Below, piece by piece: positions 35,690 to 44,673 of a DNA stretch of 64,000 nt. Each line of letters starts with the position of its first letter. Positions within the stretch are counted from its first letter, which is position 1. A model generated the notes under the pieces. That model did no database searches and was not told the origin of the DNA. It saw only the letters and a program-made list of their open reading frames with translations. Both the position numbers and the translations under genes were made by a program. Origin of the DNA: Dehalococcoidia bacterium (lineage in GTDB: Bacteria; Chloroflexota; Dehalococcoidia; Lucifugimonadales; Lucifugimonadaceae); contig JAJEAU010000022.1 in the NCBI GenBank assembly GCA_022824185.1, positions 62,001-126,000 of the forward strand, in the 5' to 3' direction.

Positions 35690-37288
35690 ATGACGACGCA
35701 AGCAACTTCGGAAGGCAATCGATTAATCGATCCACATGGCGGGGTTTTGGTCGACCTCATGGTGGATCAGGCAAGAGCTAAAGAACTCGACGCAGAGGCT
35801 CGAGGTCTCAAGACTTGGGTGCTCACGCCGCGCCAGCTATGCGACATTGAACAGTTGCTTACAGGCGCCTTTTCTCCCCTGACCGGTTTCATGGGACGAT
35901 CTGACTATGAAGGCGTAAGAGATCAAATGCGTTTGGCGGATGGCACGTTGTGGCCAATGCCCATCGTGTTGGATTTGCCAGCTTCTGTCGCTACTTCGTT
36001 GTCGGACGGTGATCGTCTTGCATTGTTGCATCCTGAAGGGGTGCTCGTTGCGGTGTTGACCGTTAAAGACGTGTGGTCGCCCGACAAGGCTGATGAGGCG
36101 GTAAAGGTTTTCGGGACCGATGACGATTTCCATCCTGGGGTAGATGCTCTGTTGAATCAAACAGGGGATTACTACGTGGGCGGCTCGCTGGAAGGGGTCC
36201 GCGCGTCACAGCATCACACTTATTCGAGGCTACGGCACACACCGGCGCAACTGCGCAATCTGTTCACCGAACTGGGTTGGTCGCGGATCGTCGCTTTCCA
36301 GACGCGCAACCCGATGCATCGTGCGCACGCGGAGCTCACGCGTCGTGCGGCCGAGCAGGTAGACGCGAATCTGCTAATCCATCCCGTGGTTGGGTTAACC
36401 AAGCCGGGAGATGTCGAGTATCACACGCGGGTTCGTTGCTATCGTGCAGTGCTCGACGGTTACGCGGAAGGATCGGCAACGCTCAGTCTCTTGCAGCTTG
36501 CGATGAGGATGGGTGGTCCGCGAGAAGCTGTATGGCACGCGATTGTCCGCAAGAACTATGGTTGCACGCACTTCATTGTGGGAAGAGACCACGCTGGACC
36601 AGGCAATGACCGGAGTGGTAATCCGTTCTACGGACCGTATGACGCTCAGTACCTGGTCGAAAAGCATCGAGACGAACTCGGCATCGAGGTTGTCACGTTC
36701 CAAGAAGTCGTATACGACGGGACCCGTGACCAATACGTCACTCGCGACGAGCTTGTCGAAGACTCCGAAGTGATGAACCTCTCAGGGACGGATCTTCGTG
36801 AGCGACTCGAAAGTGGGGCGGAGATACCTGAATGGTTCTCGTACCCTAGCGTTATCAGCGAATTGCGGAAGTCATATCCGACGATGCGAGAACGCGGCTT
36901 CAACATCTCAATTTCGGGCAGTACCTCAGGAGTTAACTCATCGTTAGGCAACGCGATCGCGGAAAAGTTGCTGGAGGATGGTTCCCGCCCCGTGACTGTT
37001 CTGGATGATCCAGGGTTGTCGCGGGAGACATTGGATTTAGTTGCCAGAGAAACGTCGCGCAATGGCGGTGCTGTGATCACTGTGTCCGGAGTGCCGACAA
37101 ATGCCGGCAACGGGGTCAGTGGCAACTCGGATTTGAATGGCACAGTTCTAACGGTGCAACCAGACGCTTCGCTGGGCGACGAAAGTCGGGAAACTGTGCC
37201 GATTGGCTCAGGCGATTCGCCGGGCCAAGGTGCGAGCAAGGTGATGCATCGGTTGGCTAACATGGGTTTGATTTCAAACGAACCATGA
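35690..37288 (+). CDS. sat: Sulfate adenylyltransferase with degenerate APS kinase-like C-terminal domain
   Basis: A 532-residue protein from the ATG at 35690. The ATP sulfurylase part is intact: QTRNPMHRAH at 204-213 and GRDHAGPG at 298-305. It makes APS from sulfate and ATP. From about residue 402 the protein aligns with APS kinase (RGFNISISG...LGNAIAEKLLEDG...VTVLDD), but the Walker A that should read GLSGSGKST is GSTSGVNSS (410-418), without the Lys. The rest of the kinase core is short and low in motif content. It is probably a dead kinase domain, as in fungal MET3, where the equivalent domain is a PAPS-sensing allosteric site. Confidence 0.88.
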   Translation: MTTQATSEGNRLIDPHGGVLVDLMVDQARAKELDAEARGLKTWVLTPRQLCDIEQLLTGAFSPLTGFMGRSDYEGVRDQMRLADGTLWPMPIVLDLPASVATSLSDGDRLALLHPEGVLVAVLTVKDVWSPDKADEAVKVFGTDDDFHPGVDALLNQTGDYYVGGSLEGVRASQHHTYSRLRHTPAQLRNLFTELGWSRIVAFQTRNPMHRAHAELTRRAAEQVDANLLIHPVVGLTKPGDVEYHTRVRCYRAVLDGYAEGSATLSLLQLAMRMGGPREAVWHAIVRKNYGCTHFIVGRDHAGPGNDRSGNPFYGPYDAQYLVEKHRDELGIEVVTFQEVVYDGTRDQYVTRDELVEDSEVMNLSGTDLRERLESGAEIPEWFSYPSVISELRKSYPTMRERGFNISISGSTSGVNSSLGNAIAEKLLEDGSRPVTVLDDPGLSRETLDLVARETSRNGGAVITVSGVPTNAGNGVSGNSDLNGTVLTVQPDASLGDESRETVPIGSGDSPGQGASKVMHRLANMGLISNEP

Positions 37289-37504
37289 GAAATACGGTGA
37301 ACTCGTAGCCAAATGAGAGCCGAGACGCGGGAACTGCAAACTCAGGGTCGGAACCATCGACGAAAAACGGCAAACCGACGAAAAGGCGGTGCCAATACGT
37401 AATCAATTAACGCCAAACAGAACTGTTTAATATCTGAATTTCTTTTGGGCGTTTTAAGAGTAAAATGGGATAAACGAATGATGTTAGCGAGTAACGGGGT
37501 AAAC
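37289..37504. other. AT-richer gap with a 14-bp palindrome
   Basis: The 216-bp gap between sat and the small basic protein is AT-richer than its surroundings. It contains the perfect inverted repeat AAACAG-AA-CTGTTT at 37415-37428, which could be an operator. No gene or RNA is seen. Confidence 0.35.
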
Positions 37505-37816
37505 ATGCGAATCGAAGGCGTCTCGCTACGAGAAGTACAAGAAGTGTGGGAAATCAACCGCAGGTATTCGACGACCTCAAGGTCGCCGGAAATGATCGCG
37601 CTTATCGAAGCACTGTCGAAGATGGAAGTCGGCGATGCAAGGGCGATAGGTTACGCGCCGGGTCGCAACGCGTTGAACGTGAAGTTGCAGGTCCAAAAAG
37701 CCGCCAAAATCGTCGGCAAATTTGTGCACGTGGTGGTTGACGAGGGAAACTCGCGCGTCATGTTTTCGGTGTTAGATCGACCTATGCGTCGCCGTCGGAA
37801 GCGTTCCGCGGCTTAA
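37505..37816 (+). CDS. Small basic protein of unknown function
   Basis: About 103 residues from the ATG at 37505, which has a GGGG ribosome site 5 nt upstream. ATGs at 37445 and 37478 are also in frame. It starts MRIEGVSLREVQEVWEINRR, contains a KMEVGDARAIGYAPG turn, and ends in an Arg-rich RRRRKRSAA tail. No domain is recognised. The mixed acidic start and basic tail would suit a nucleic-acid-binding or regulatory protein, but that is a guess. Codon use matches neighbours. Confidence 0.6.
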   Translation: MRIEGVSLREVQEVWEINRRYSTTSRSPEMIALIEALSKMEVGDARAIGYAPGRNALNVKLQVQKAAKIVGKFVHVVVDEGNSRVMFSVLDRPMRRRRKRSAA

Positions 37817-37925
37817 AGTCGCATCCTGGGTTGGTCTACCGGAGGAGTCCGGTTCGATCGACCTGTCGGCTAATGGCGGTGCGCCATTCCGAATCCTGAA
37901 GTTGGCTTTTTGCCGTTCTGATCGG

Positions 37926-39023
37926 CTAAAGTTGCTGGCCCACGAGTGATCCGAGTCCAAAGGTGATTGCTCCGGCGATTAACCCGACGACAAGCATTCT
38001 CAATGCGGCGTAGATTATGCCGCTGCCTGAAAGCCATCCTAGGCCACCACCGACGATCATCAAAGCCGCCCCGGATGCCAAGGCGCTGACGACGATCGAA
38101 CCCTTGCCGCTCAATCCGATAACGTACGGGATCAAGGGGACAGCGGCCCCACCGGCGAATGCGACCAAGGAACTCAAAGCCGCTGTCATTGGTGATCCAC
38201 CCAATTCGTCTGGGTCGATGTTCAACTCTTCCCTGACGTGCATATCCAAGGCGGTCTCGTGATCACTCATAATGCGGGCAGATGCGTTTTCTGCCTCGCT
38301 GGGTGAAAGGCCCTTCGCTTCAAGGATCTTGGCGAACTCTGCTTGTTCTTCTTCGTGCCACAGCAATAGTTCCGCGCTTTCCCAACGCACGAGGTTTTCG
38401 TTGAAATCTCGTTGCGAAACGACTGATATGTATTCGCCGGCGGCCATCGAAAGTGCGCCACCGACCAGTCCTGCGACACCTGCCAAAACGACGATGCTCG
38501 GATCGGACGCACCTGCAGCGACGCCCAGCGTGAGCGTCGTGTTCGAGACCAATCCGTCGTTTACGCCGAGGACTGCCGCACGTAACGCGCCAGATCTTGT
38601 GACCAAAGAGCCGTATTCGTAGTGTTGTCCATCGGTAGTGGTTCCTTCGGACATCTCGTCGAGCAGTTCCATACTTTCGACGGCTTCTCGTTGCAGACCC
38701 GAGGTGATGAATTCGTCGGCGTTGGCGCTCAATGTCTGTCGAAATCGGCCTCTGAAGAATCCGGCGATGCGCGCGGAGTCGAGGAGTTTTGAGGCCAACC
38801 TAAACAGGGCCAGCGATATTGAAAAACGACCGGTGTTTTGAGCGCTGAAGTTTGAGGCGGAGGTTTTCGAACAGCGTCGAGCTATTGTGGTTTGCAGCTC
38901 TTGCAGTCGCTTGAACCTGCGTTGGTGTTCCGGATCCTCAGACGCTTCTGCCAAAGCCCCATAGATCGCGGCTTGTTTCCATGAATTTCGTATGAGTTGC
39001 TGGGCCTTGGCGGCATTCATCAT
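37926..39023 (-). CDS. VIT1/CCC1-family metal transporter with ferritin-like N-terminal region
   Basis: A 365-residue protein. Residues 145-365 carry the VIT1/CCC1 fold: RAAVLGVNDGLVSNTTLTLGVA, GGALSMAAGEYISVVSQRD and three C-terminal helices. This family moves Fe2+ or Mn2+. The first about 60 residues (RNSWKQAAIYGALAEASEDPEHQRRF) resemble the ferritin/rubrerythrin-like domain fused to bacterial VIT1 proteins, but the usual ExxH metal ligands are not visible, so that part looks degenerate. Confidence 0.85.
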   Translation of the reverse strand: MMNAAKAQQLIRNSWKQAAIYGALAEASEDPEHQRRFKRLQELQTTIARRCSKTSASNFSAQNTGRFSISLALFRLASKLLDSARIAGFFRGRFRQTLSANADEFITSGLQREAVESMELLDEMSEGTTTDGQHYEYGSLVTRSGALRAAVLGVNDGLVSNTTLTLGVAAGASDPSIVVLAGVAGLVGGALSMAAGEYISVVSQRDFNENLVRWESAELLLWHEEEQAEFAKILEAKGLSPSEAENASARIMSDHETALDMHVREELNIDPDELGGSPMTAALSSLVAFAGGAAVPLIPYVIGLSGKGSIVVSALASGAALMIVGGGLGWLSGSGIIYAALRMLVVGLIAGAITFGLGSLVGQQL

Positions 39024-39050
39024 AGAGGTGAAAAATCCTGTCTAATTTTC

Positions 39051-40721
39051 TTAGACTGATCCGTCCAAGATGACGTCGACGCATGCGGGTTTGCCAGACG
39101 CGACTGCGGCGTCGATTGCCGGTTTTATGTCGTCGGCCTGCGTAACTCGGATACCCACGCCGCCGTATGCTTCGGCTTGAGCTTTGAAGTCGAAGGGCGT
39201 TGTGAAGTCCATGGCGTTGTAGACATCGGGTGGAGGCATCTCGTTGATGGTGTGATATACGTTCATATTCACCTTCAAGACGCGATACGCCGCATTGTTG
39301 CAGATGACGTACGTGACCGGGATGTCGTAGTTGACGGCGGTCCACAGGCCTTGGACTGTCATCATCGCGCTGCCGTCGCCGACGATGCCGATGGTCGGGC
39401 TGTCTGGGTTGGCGAGTTTCATGCCCATCGTTGCGCCGATGCCCCAACCGATGGCACCGCCTCTAGCACTCATCATGTTGATGTCGGAGCGGTGAGCCAA
39501 ACCAGAGGCGACCAATGCCGATGATGAGATCGAGTCGTTGAAGACGTTTGCACCTTGGGGTATTGCATTGCCGAGGGCTTTTCCAAATGACGGGACCGGG
39601 ATGGGGGCTCTGTCCCAACCGCTCGTCGCGAGTTCTTCGAAGGCTGCTATGTTCGCTCGGTTTTCGGCGGCGATTTGGTCGATGCGGGCTTCTGCAGCAT
39701 CTGCGTCTTCGGCGGTCATTCGCCGTCGGACATCGATCTCGAGTTCTGCCATAGCGTGGAGCGGCGATGCCCAAATGCCGATGTCGGTTGGTTCTTTGCG
39801 CCCGATTTGGCTTGAGTCAGAGTCGATGTGGATGAGCGTCGTGTCTGGGTTCACGAAGTTGCCGGAGCGGTAGAAGAAGTCTTCGAATACTGGGCAACCG
39901 ACGGCGAGAACGACGTCGGCGTTTTCAAAAGCCGCCAGTCCTTCTTCGGATCGGAAGGATAGCGATCCGCACCATAGAGGGTGGTCGGTCGGGAACGCCG
40001 TGTGTCCGGCGACGTGGCCAAATACTCGGGCGCCGATGGTGTCGGCAAGAGATGCGGCAGCATCGACCCCTCCGCTCGTAAAGACGCGGTCGCCGACAAT
40101 CATCAGCGGGTTGGATGCTTTAGCGAGGACCTTGGAGGTGTTCTCAACGGCAGCGGGTTCGGGGCGCGGCTCGCCGTAGATCTCGCTGGATGGCTCGAAG
40201 TCTATTTCGGCGTAGTCGTCCATCGCATTGCCGGCCAACGCCACGAAGACCGGGCCGGTCGGAGGAGTGCGCGCCTCTTGGAAGGCCCGACGCATGATCG
40301 CCGGCACCTGTTCGGGGTGCGTGACTTCGGCGCTCCACTTGGCGAATGGTCGCGCCATATCGGCGAGATCGCTTCGGTTGTTTGACACGTGACGAATGTC
40401 TTTGTTGCCAGCGGTGATGACGACGGGCGATCCGGTCCGCAACTGGTCGATCATCAGACTGAAGCCATTGGCTAGGCCGTTGTCGATGTGGAGGCTGACG
40501 AAGCCAACCTCGCCGCTCGCCCTGGCGTAACCCTCGGCCATGCCGATTGCAACCCCTTCCTGAACGACCATCAGATACTCGAGGTCTGGATATTCATGGA
40601 GGATGCCGATAAATGGCGCTTCGCTAGTCCCGGGGTTCCCGAAGATGTAGCGAACCTTTTCGGATCGAAGGGTTTCTAGGAAGGCGTGTTTGCCTTGGAT
40701 TTTGGTAGTCATTGTCGTCAT
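39051..40721 (-). CDS. TPP-dependent enzyme (benzoylformate decarboxylase/acetolactate synthase-like)
   Basis: A 556-residue thiamine pyrophosphate enzyme. The catalytic Glu55 is in VVQEGVAIGMAEGYARASG; the TPP/Mg motif is GDGSAMMT...NN near 445-472. The fold and motif spacing are close to benzoylformate decarboxylase and related 2-keto acid decarboxylases. Neighbours are other catabolic enzymes on the same strand: a SelA-like PLP enzyme and an enolase-superfamily enzyme. The substrate is not determined. Four of its paired motifs could equally fit an acetolactate synthase-like protein without the small subunit. Confidence 0.82.
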   Translation of the reverse strand: MTTMTTKIQGKHAFLETLRSEKVRYIFGNPGTSEAPFIGILHEYPDLEYLMVVQEGVAIGMAEGYARASGEVGFVSLHIDNGLANGFSLMIDQLRTGSPVVITAGNKDIRHVSNNRSDLADMARPFAKWSAEVTHPEQVPAIMRRAFQEARTPPTGPVFVALAGNAMDDYAEIDFEPSSEIYGEPRPEPAAVENTSKVLAKASNPLMIVGDRVFTSGGVDAAASLADTIGARVFGHVAGHTAFPTDHPLWCGSLSFRSEEGLAAFENADVVLAVGCPVFEDFFYRSGNFVNPDTTLIHIDSDSSQIGRKEPTDIGIWASPLHAMAELEIDVRRRMTAEDADAAEARIDQIAAENRANIAAFEELATSGWDRAPIPVPSFGKALGNAIPQGANVFNDSISSSALVASGLAHRSDINMMSARGGAIGWGIGATMGMKLANPDSPTIGIVGDGSAMMTVQGLWTAVNYDIPVTYVICNNAAYRVLKVNMNVYHTINEMPPPDVYNAMDFTTPFDFKAQAEAYGGVGIRVTQADDIKPAIDAAVASGKPACVDVILDGSV

Positions 40722-40848
40722 CTCTCCAGCTCGCCAAGACGTTTTAGTCCCGGGCTACGTATAAGTGCCGAACCCAGTCCTGCTAGCGGTGTCGCAGCAT
40801 TGCGGCCGAGTGCGGTTTCCGTTGATGCGGCGGATGTGTTTGAACTTG

Positions 40849-42003
40849 TCAGGATCTTCCTTCGTTTGATGCTTCGAGCAGTACGCGGCGAAGTTTGTCG
40901 GCAACGATCTGAACTTCATCTTCGCGGAGGTTCAGCGGATCAACCCAAAAATCGGGAACTTCCTCAAGGAAGGTCAGGATCATGATGCGGTCGGGCGCTT
41001 CCAGCATCCGCTGTCCGATCACGCTCTTGGGCGGTCCGTTCCAAGAGTCGTTTAACCGCATTACGCAGTGTGGGATGTAGTGGTTGTAATCATGGACCAC
41101 CTCGGCATCGACACCGGGGATCTCGATGATCTGGTCGACAACCGATTGCATCAGTCGTGTGTAGCGTCGGTTCTCTTCTTCCTCGTCTTCGTTGACGAAG
41201 GCTTCGACTGCGGCAAGGATGCCAGCGATCGATTCCTTGGAGACTTTCTGAGCCCGAGCGACGGTCGCATTAGGAGCGTTGTTGAGTTTGGCGTACTCGA
41301 TCCACTCCTCGCTGCCCAGCAAGAGGCCCGTGGCCTGCGGGCCTCGGATGCCCTTCCCGCCGGAAAATGACACGAGGTCAGCACCTGCTTCAACAAAACG
41401 GGTCAGGTTAGCTCGCGGTGGGAGACGGGACGCAGCGTCGCACATCAAAGGGAGACCGTTGCGATGTGCAATGTCTACCAGCGTTTCGATGGGTAGGACG
41501 TTGTCACCACTGTAAGGAGACTCAAGGTGGATGATGGCGGCGGTCTTTTCGGTGATAGCGTTTTCGACTTCTTCGGCGCTGCAACCCTCTTTGTCGCCGA
41601 CCTCGACGAAACGTGCGCCAGGTGTGAGGTAGAGATGGTCATACCCAAAACGGTGGTTTCGTTGGATGATGAGCTCATTAGGGACGTTGTCGGCGATAGG
41701 GAGTTGGAAAATCAGTTCGGGATCGGCTTTCGCCATTGCCGCGGCGGTCTGGACAGTCAACCCTCCTGATGCGCCGCTCGTGACTGTTGCCGCAGGGACT
41801 CCGATGATCTCAGCCAATCGCTTGCCCGTTGCGTCGATGAACTCTGGCAACTCGACGAATGGTTCCACCATCGCCATCATTGCGGCCATAGCTTCCGGTC
41901 GCGGTCGGGTTCCTGAGAACCGAGTAACCGGGCCACCAGCGTTGAGGATCGGAGTGATGCCCAAGCTCTCGAGAATCTTGTCGCCGCTGCTGAAGTCCAT
42001 CAT
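40849..42003 (-). CDS. SelA-like PLP-dependent enzyme (D-glucosaminate-6-phosphate ammonia lyase family)
   Basis: A 384-residue fold-type I PLP enzyme. Lys217 in SFSGGKGIRGPQATGLLLG binds PLP; CDAASRLPP near 188 holds the Asp. This group is annotated as SelA-related but lacks genuine tRNA(Sec) context; experimentally known members are D-glucosaminate-6-phosphate ammonia lyase-like. No selenocysteine machinery is seen here, so a catabolic lyase is more likely. It lies between the TPP enzyme and the enolase-superfamily gene, likely one operon. Confidence 0.8.
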   Translation of the reverse strand: MMDFSSGDKILESLGITPILNAGGPVTRFSGTRPRPEAMAAMMAMVEPFVELPEFIDATGKRLAEIIGVPAATVTSGASGGLTVQTAAAMAKADPELIFQLPIADNVPNELIIQRNHRFGYDHLYLTPGARFVEVGDKEGCSAEEVENAITEKTAAIIHLESPYSGDNVLPIETLVDIAHRNGLPLMCDAASRLPPRANLTRFVEAGADLVSFSGGKGIRGPQATGLLLGSEEWIEYAKLNNAPNATVARAQKVSKESIAGILAAVEAFVNEDEEEENRRYTRLMQSVVDQIIEIPGVDAEVVHDYNHYIPHCVMRLNDSWNGPPKSVIGQRMLEAPDRIMILTFLEEVPDFWVDPLNLREDEVQIVADKLRRVLLEASNEGRS

Positions 42004-42080
42004 TGCTTCGTTGCCCTTCCAAGGTGAGAGGATTTCATTGGATTGAGTGCAATTATCGTTGAAATCGCGATCTGAGGGGG

Positions 42081-43199
42081 TCAGATTTCGACAGTCGTGA
42101 CCAGATGCTTAGCGACGAAATCTTCGTCGACGTTGTAACCGAGGCCGGGGCCAGTCGGCGCGGTCAGTACTCCATCTGAGTTGACGAGGATTTCCTGCTC
42201 GAGTCCGAATTGCTGGGCTTCCAGAGGGCTCCAGTACTCGTAAAAGTCGCAGTTGAGGATGGACATGATGACGTTGAGGTTGGCGGCATTCATCAAGGAA
42301 TTGCCTGCGGTGCCAACTTCGCAGTTTACGTTGAAGCCCTCTGCCATGCCGCACTGCTTCTTCAGTCCGGTGATGCCGATCTTGCGAGTTGTGCCGCGGA
42401 TCGTGGGTGGCCAGCCTTGCTCCAGGACTCGGGCGGCTTCGTTGAAAAGGAACTGCGCAGAGTCGCTCATGTTGAGTGGTGTGTCGAGCTCTTCCGAGAG
42501 TGTGCGGATCGCTCGCCAGTCGTTCCACGGGACGGGATCTTCGAACCAGTAGAAGCCGTTTTCATCCAAGGCGCGACCGATTTTCAGCGCGGAGCGAAGG
42601 TCGTACCCGTTGTTCGGGTCGAGCATCAAATGCATGGAGTCTCCGACCTCTCGTCGGACAGCGGCGACCATTTTGATCACAACGTCGGCGGGCATCGCGC
42701 CCGGATGGATTTTGTAGGCGCGAAAACCCCGTTCGACCAGCTCCGCGGCTTCAGCCACGTAGCCTTCGATTGTGGAGTTGCGAGGAGGATACGTGGCGTA
42801 GACCTCAGTAGTCCGACGTGCAGTTCCAAGCATCTCGTGGACCGGCATGTTAGCTGCCTTTCCGGCGGCGTCCCACATCGCAACGTCGATATGTGACCAA
42901 AGAGCGTGGACCGATGCACCGTGGCCGGACATGCCAGGCAGTTGATGCCAGAGCGCTTCGCGATCGGCGATGTTCATCCCGATTAAGCGGCCCTCGAACG
43001 CAGATTGGAAGGAGTGGATGGTGGATGCGCCTCCGCCTCCTCGGTCGCCGATGTGGGCGTTGCCTTCGATGCCGTTGTCGGTGATCAGACGCAGGACGCC
43101 AGCGGTGAGTTTGCCACCCATACCACCCCGGGCGTCGTTGACGGTAAGACGGGGCACCTCAAACTCGATGACATCGATTTTTGCCTTGGCGATCTTCAT
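42081..43199 (-). CDS. Enolase-superfamily protein (mandelate racemase/muconate lactonizing)
   Basis: A 372-residue enzyme. Lys163-x-His165 in YKIHPG, Asp194 in LDPN, Glu220 in FEDPV are the first base and metal ligands. The third ligand position reads NMSDSAQ, so an Asp may stand in for the usual Glu. Later RGTTRKIGITGLKK and CEVGTAGNS complete the barrel. It is distinct from the 391-residue paralog at 34.5 kb, which has the KxD type of site. First gene of the minus-strand catabolic set with the SelA-like and TPP enzymes. Substrate unknown. Confidence 0.82.
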   Translation of the reverse strand: MKIAKAKIDVIEFEVPRLTVNDARGGMGGKLTAGVLRLITDNGIEGNAHIGDRGGGGASTIHSFQSAFEGRLIGMNIADREALWHQLPGMSGHGASVHALWSHIDVAMWDAAGKAANMPVHEMLGTARRTTEVYATYPPRNSTIEGYVAEAAELVERGFRAYKIHPGAMPADVVIKMVAAVRREVGDSMHLMLDPNNGYDLRSALKIGRALDENGFYWFEDPVPWNDWRAIRTLSEELDTPLNMSDSAQFLFNEAARVLEQGWPPTIRGTTRKIGITGLKKQCGMAEGFNVNCEVGTAGNSLMNAANLNVIMSILNCDFYEYWSPLEAQQFGLEQEILVNSDGVLTAPTGPGLGYNVDEDFVAKHLVTTVEI

Positions 43200-43275
43200 G
43201 GTTACAGCGGATCCAGTTTGGCGAATTACTATTCAGTCATGGTGATGTTAAACCGCTGAACTTGATTGGGGAAAG

Positions 43276-44661
43276 ATGTCGTCGCCTGAAACCAACGAGA
43301 AGATTCGGATGTGGCAGGAGTACGTGGAGGAGGTGCGGTTGACGCACCGGATTCCCGGAATCGCAGCGGGAATCGTTTGCGGGTCAGAGTTGGCGTGGTT
43401 CAAAGGGTTTGGTGAGACGGAGGTCGGGAGCGGGAAAGTACCCGACGAACATAGCGTGTTCCGGGTGGCGTCTAACACGAAGACGTTCACCGCGATGTCG
43501 TTGATGATGCTGCAAGAGGCATCGATGCTGTCGTTGGATGACCCATTGTTGTTGTACGTGCCGGAGTTCACGTCGGCGGCGGGAATTGCCGGGGATCTGG
43601 AGGATGTGACGTTGCGGAGGATGTCGGCGCATCATGCGGGGTTGACAACCGAGCATCCCGCGACAAACTGGGATGGGCCGGATTTCCCAACGATGCAGAC
43701 GATGCTGGATCGGATCGATGAAGTGCAAGTTGTGATCCCGCTGGACAGTCAGTGGAAATATTCGAATATGGCATACGGGTTCCTGGGTGAGGTCGTGAGC
43801 AGATTGTCCGGTCAGCCGTATGAGCGATTTGTGGGTTCGGAGATTCTGACGCCTCTGGGCATGGGAGAGACTACGTTTGATCTCGAAGAGGTCGCGGATG
43901 GAAACCGCGTAGTCGGATATAGCCAACCCGCGCCCGGCAGCGATGAGTTGCGAGTCGCGGAGTACAGTACGTTGAACGGATTGGCTTCGGCTGGTCAGAT
44001 GATGACGAACGTCGCAGATTTGACGAAGTGGTTAGCTCACGCCATGCGAGGCGAGGGAGATGACGGGCCGAATCTGATCGGAACCCGCAGCCGTCGGGAG
44101 ATGTTGCATCCGATCTATCTGGATGACGGTTGGACTACCGGGCAATGTGTCGGTTGGCGTGCGACTCGGAACGGAAGTCGGGTTTATCACGGACACGGCG
44201 GAGGGATCCATGGATTTGGAACGCAGACCATTTTCCATCGGCCGTATCAGACCGGCGTGATCGTGCTGACCAATCTCTGGCCGAATGCGGTCTCTGTTTC
44301 ACTGGCGCAGACGCTTTTGGATGCGGTGATCGATGATTGGGATGAGATGCCGGAGGTTTCGAACGGGGTCAAGCATGAGGTCCCTGCGTCGGACGAGGGA
44401 TCGAGGTTGCGGGAGTATGAGGGTGTCTACTACACAGAGCCGGGATTCTGGACGCGGTTGACGGCGGTTTCGGATGAGGAGATACACATGGGCGGGCACG
44501 AAGCATCGCCGTATCTGCTCCATGCACCGGCTAGCGCGCGCTTGATGGAGGACGGGTCGTTTAAAGTGATCGGTAATCGAGGGGCTGGTGAGACGTTTTC
44601 GATTGAAGATGGTGAGTTTCGGCTTGGAGGGTTCAGGTACCGTCGGTTTGACGGTGATTAA
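43276..44661 (+). CDS. Serine hydrolase of the beta-lactamase/PBP fold
   Basis: A 461-residue protein. Ser66-x-x-Lys69 (SNTK), the YSN tyrosine motif near 161 and HGHGGG near 312 are the three active-site motifs of class C-like serine hydrolases. There is no signal peptide, so it is probably cytoplasmic and an esterase or peptidase rather than a resistance enzyme. A C-terminal extension from about 370 resembles the lipocalin-like tail of this subfamily. It is divergent from the enolase gene and followed after 12 bp by the DUF885 gene. Confidence 0.85.
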   Translation: MSSPETNEKIRMWQEYVEEVRLTHRIPGIAAGIVCGSELAWFKGFGETEVGSGKVPDEHSVFRVASNTKTFTAMSLMMLQEASMLSLDDPLLLYVPEFTSAAGIAGDLEDVTLRRMSAHHAGLTTEHPATNWDGPDFPTMQTMLDRIDEVQVVIPLDSQWKYSNMAYGFLGEVVSRLSGQPYERFVGSEILTPLGMGETTFDLEEVADGNRVVGYSQPAPGSDELRVAEYSTLNGLASAGQMMTNVADLTKWLAHAMRGEGDDGPNLIGTRSRREMLHPIYLDDGWTTGQCVGWRATRNGSRVYHGHGGGIHGFGTQTIFHRPYQTGVIVLTNLWPNAVSVSLAQTLLDAVIDDWDEMPEVSNGVKHEVPASDEGSRLREYEGVYYTEPGFWTRLTAVSDEEIHMGGHEASPYLLHAPASARLMEDGSFKVIGNRGAGETFSIEDGEFRLGGFRYRRFDGD

Positions 44662-44673
44662 GGAGAGAGATTG

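Noticed and set aside
40849-42003. SelA-like gene as evidence of selenocysteine synthesis
   Set aside because: The protein belongs to the SelA-related lyase group, sits among catabolic genes, and no selB, selD or tRNA-Sec is present in the window.
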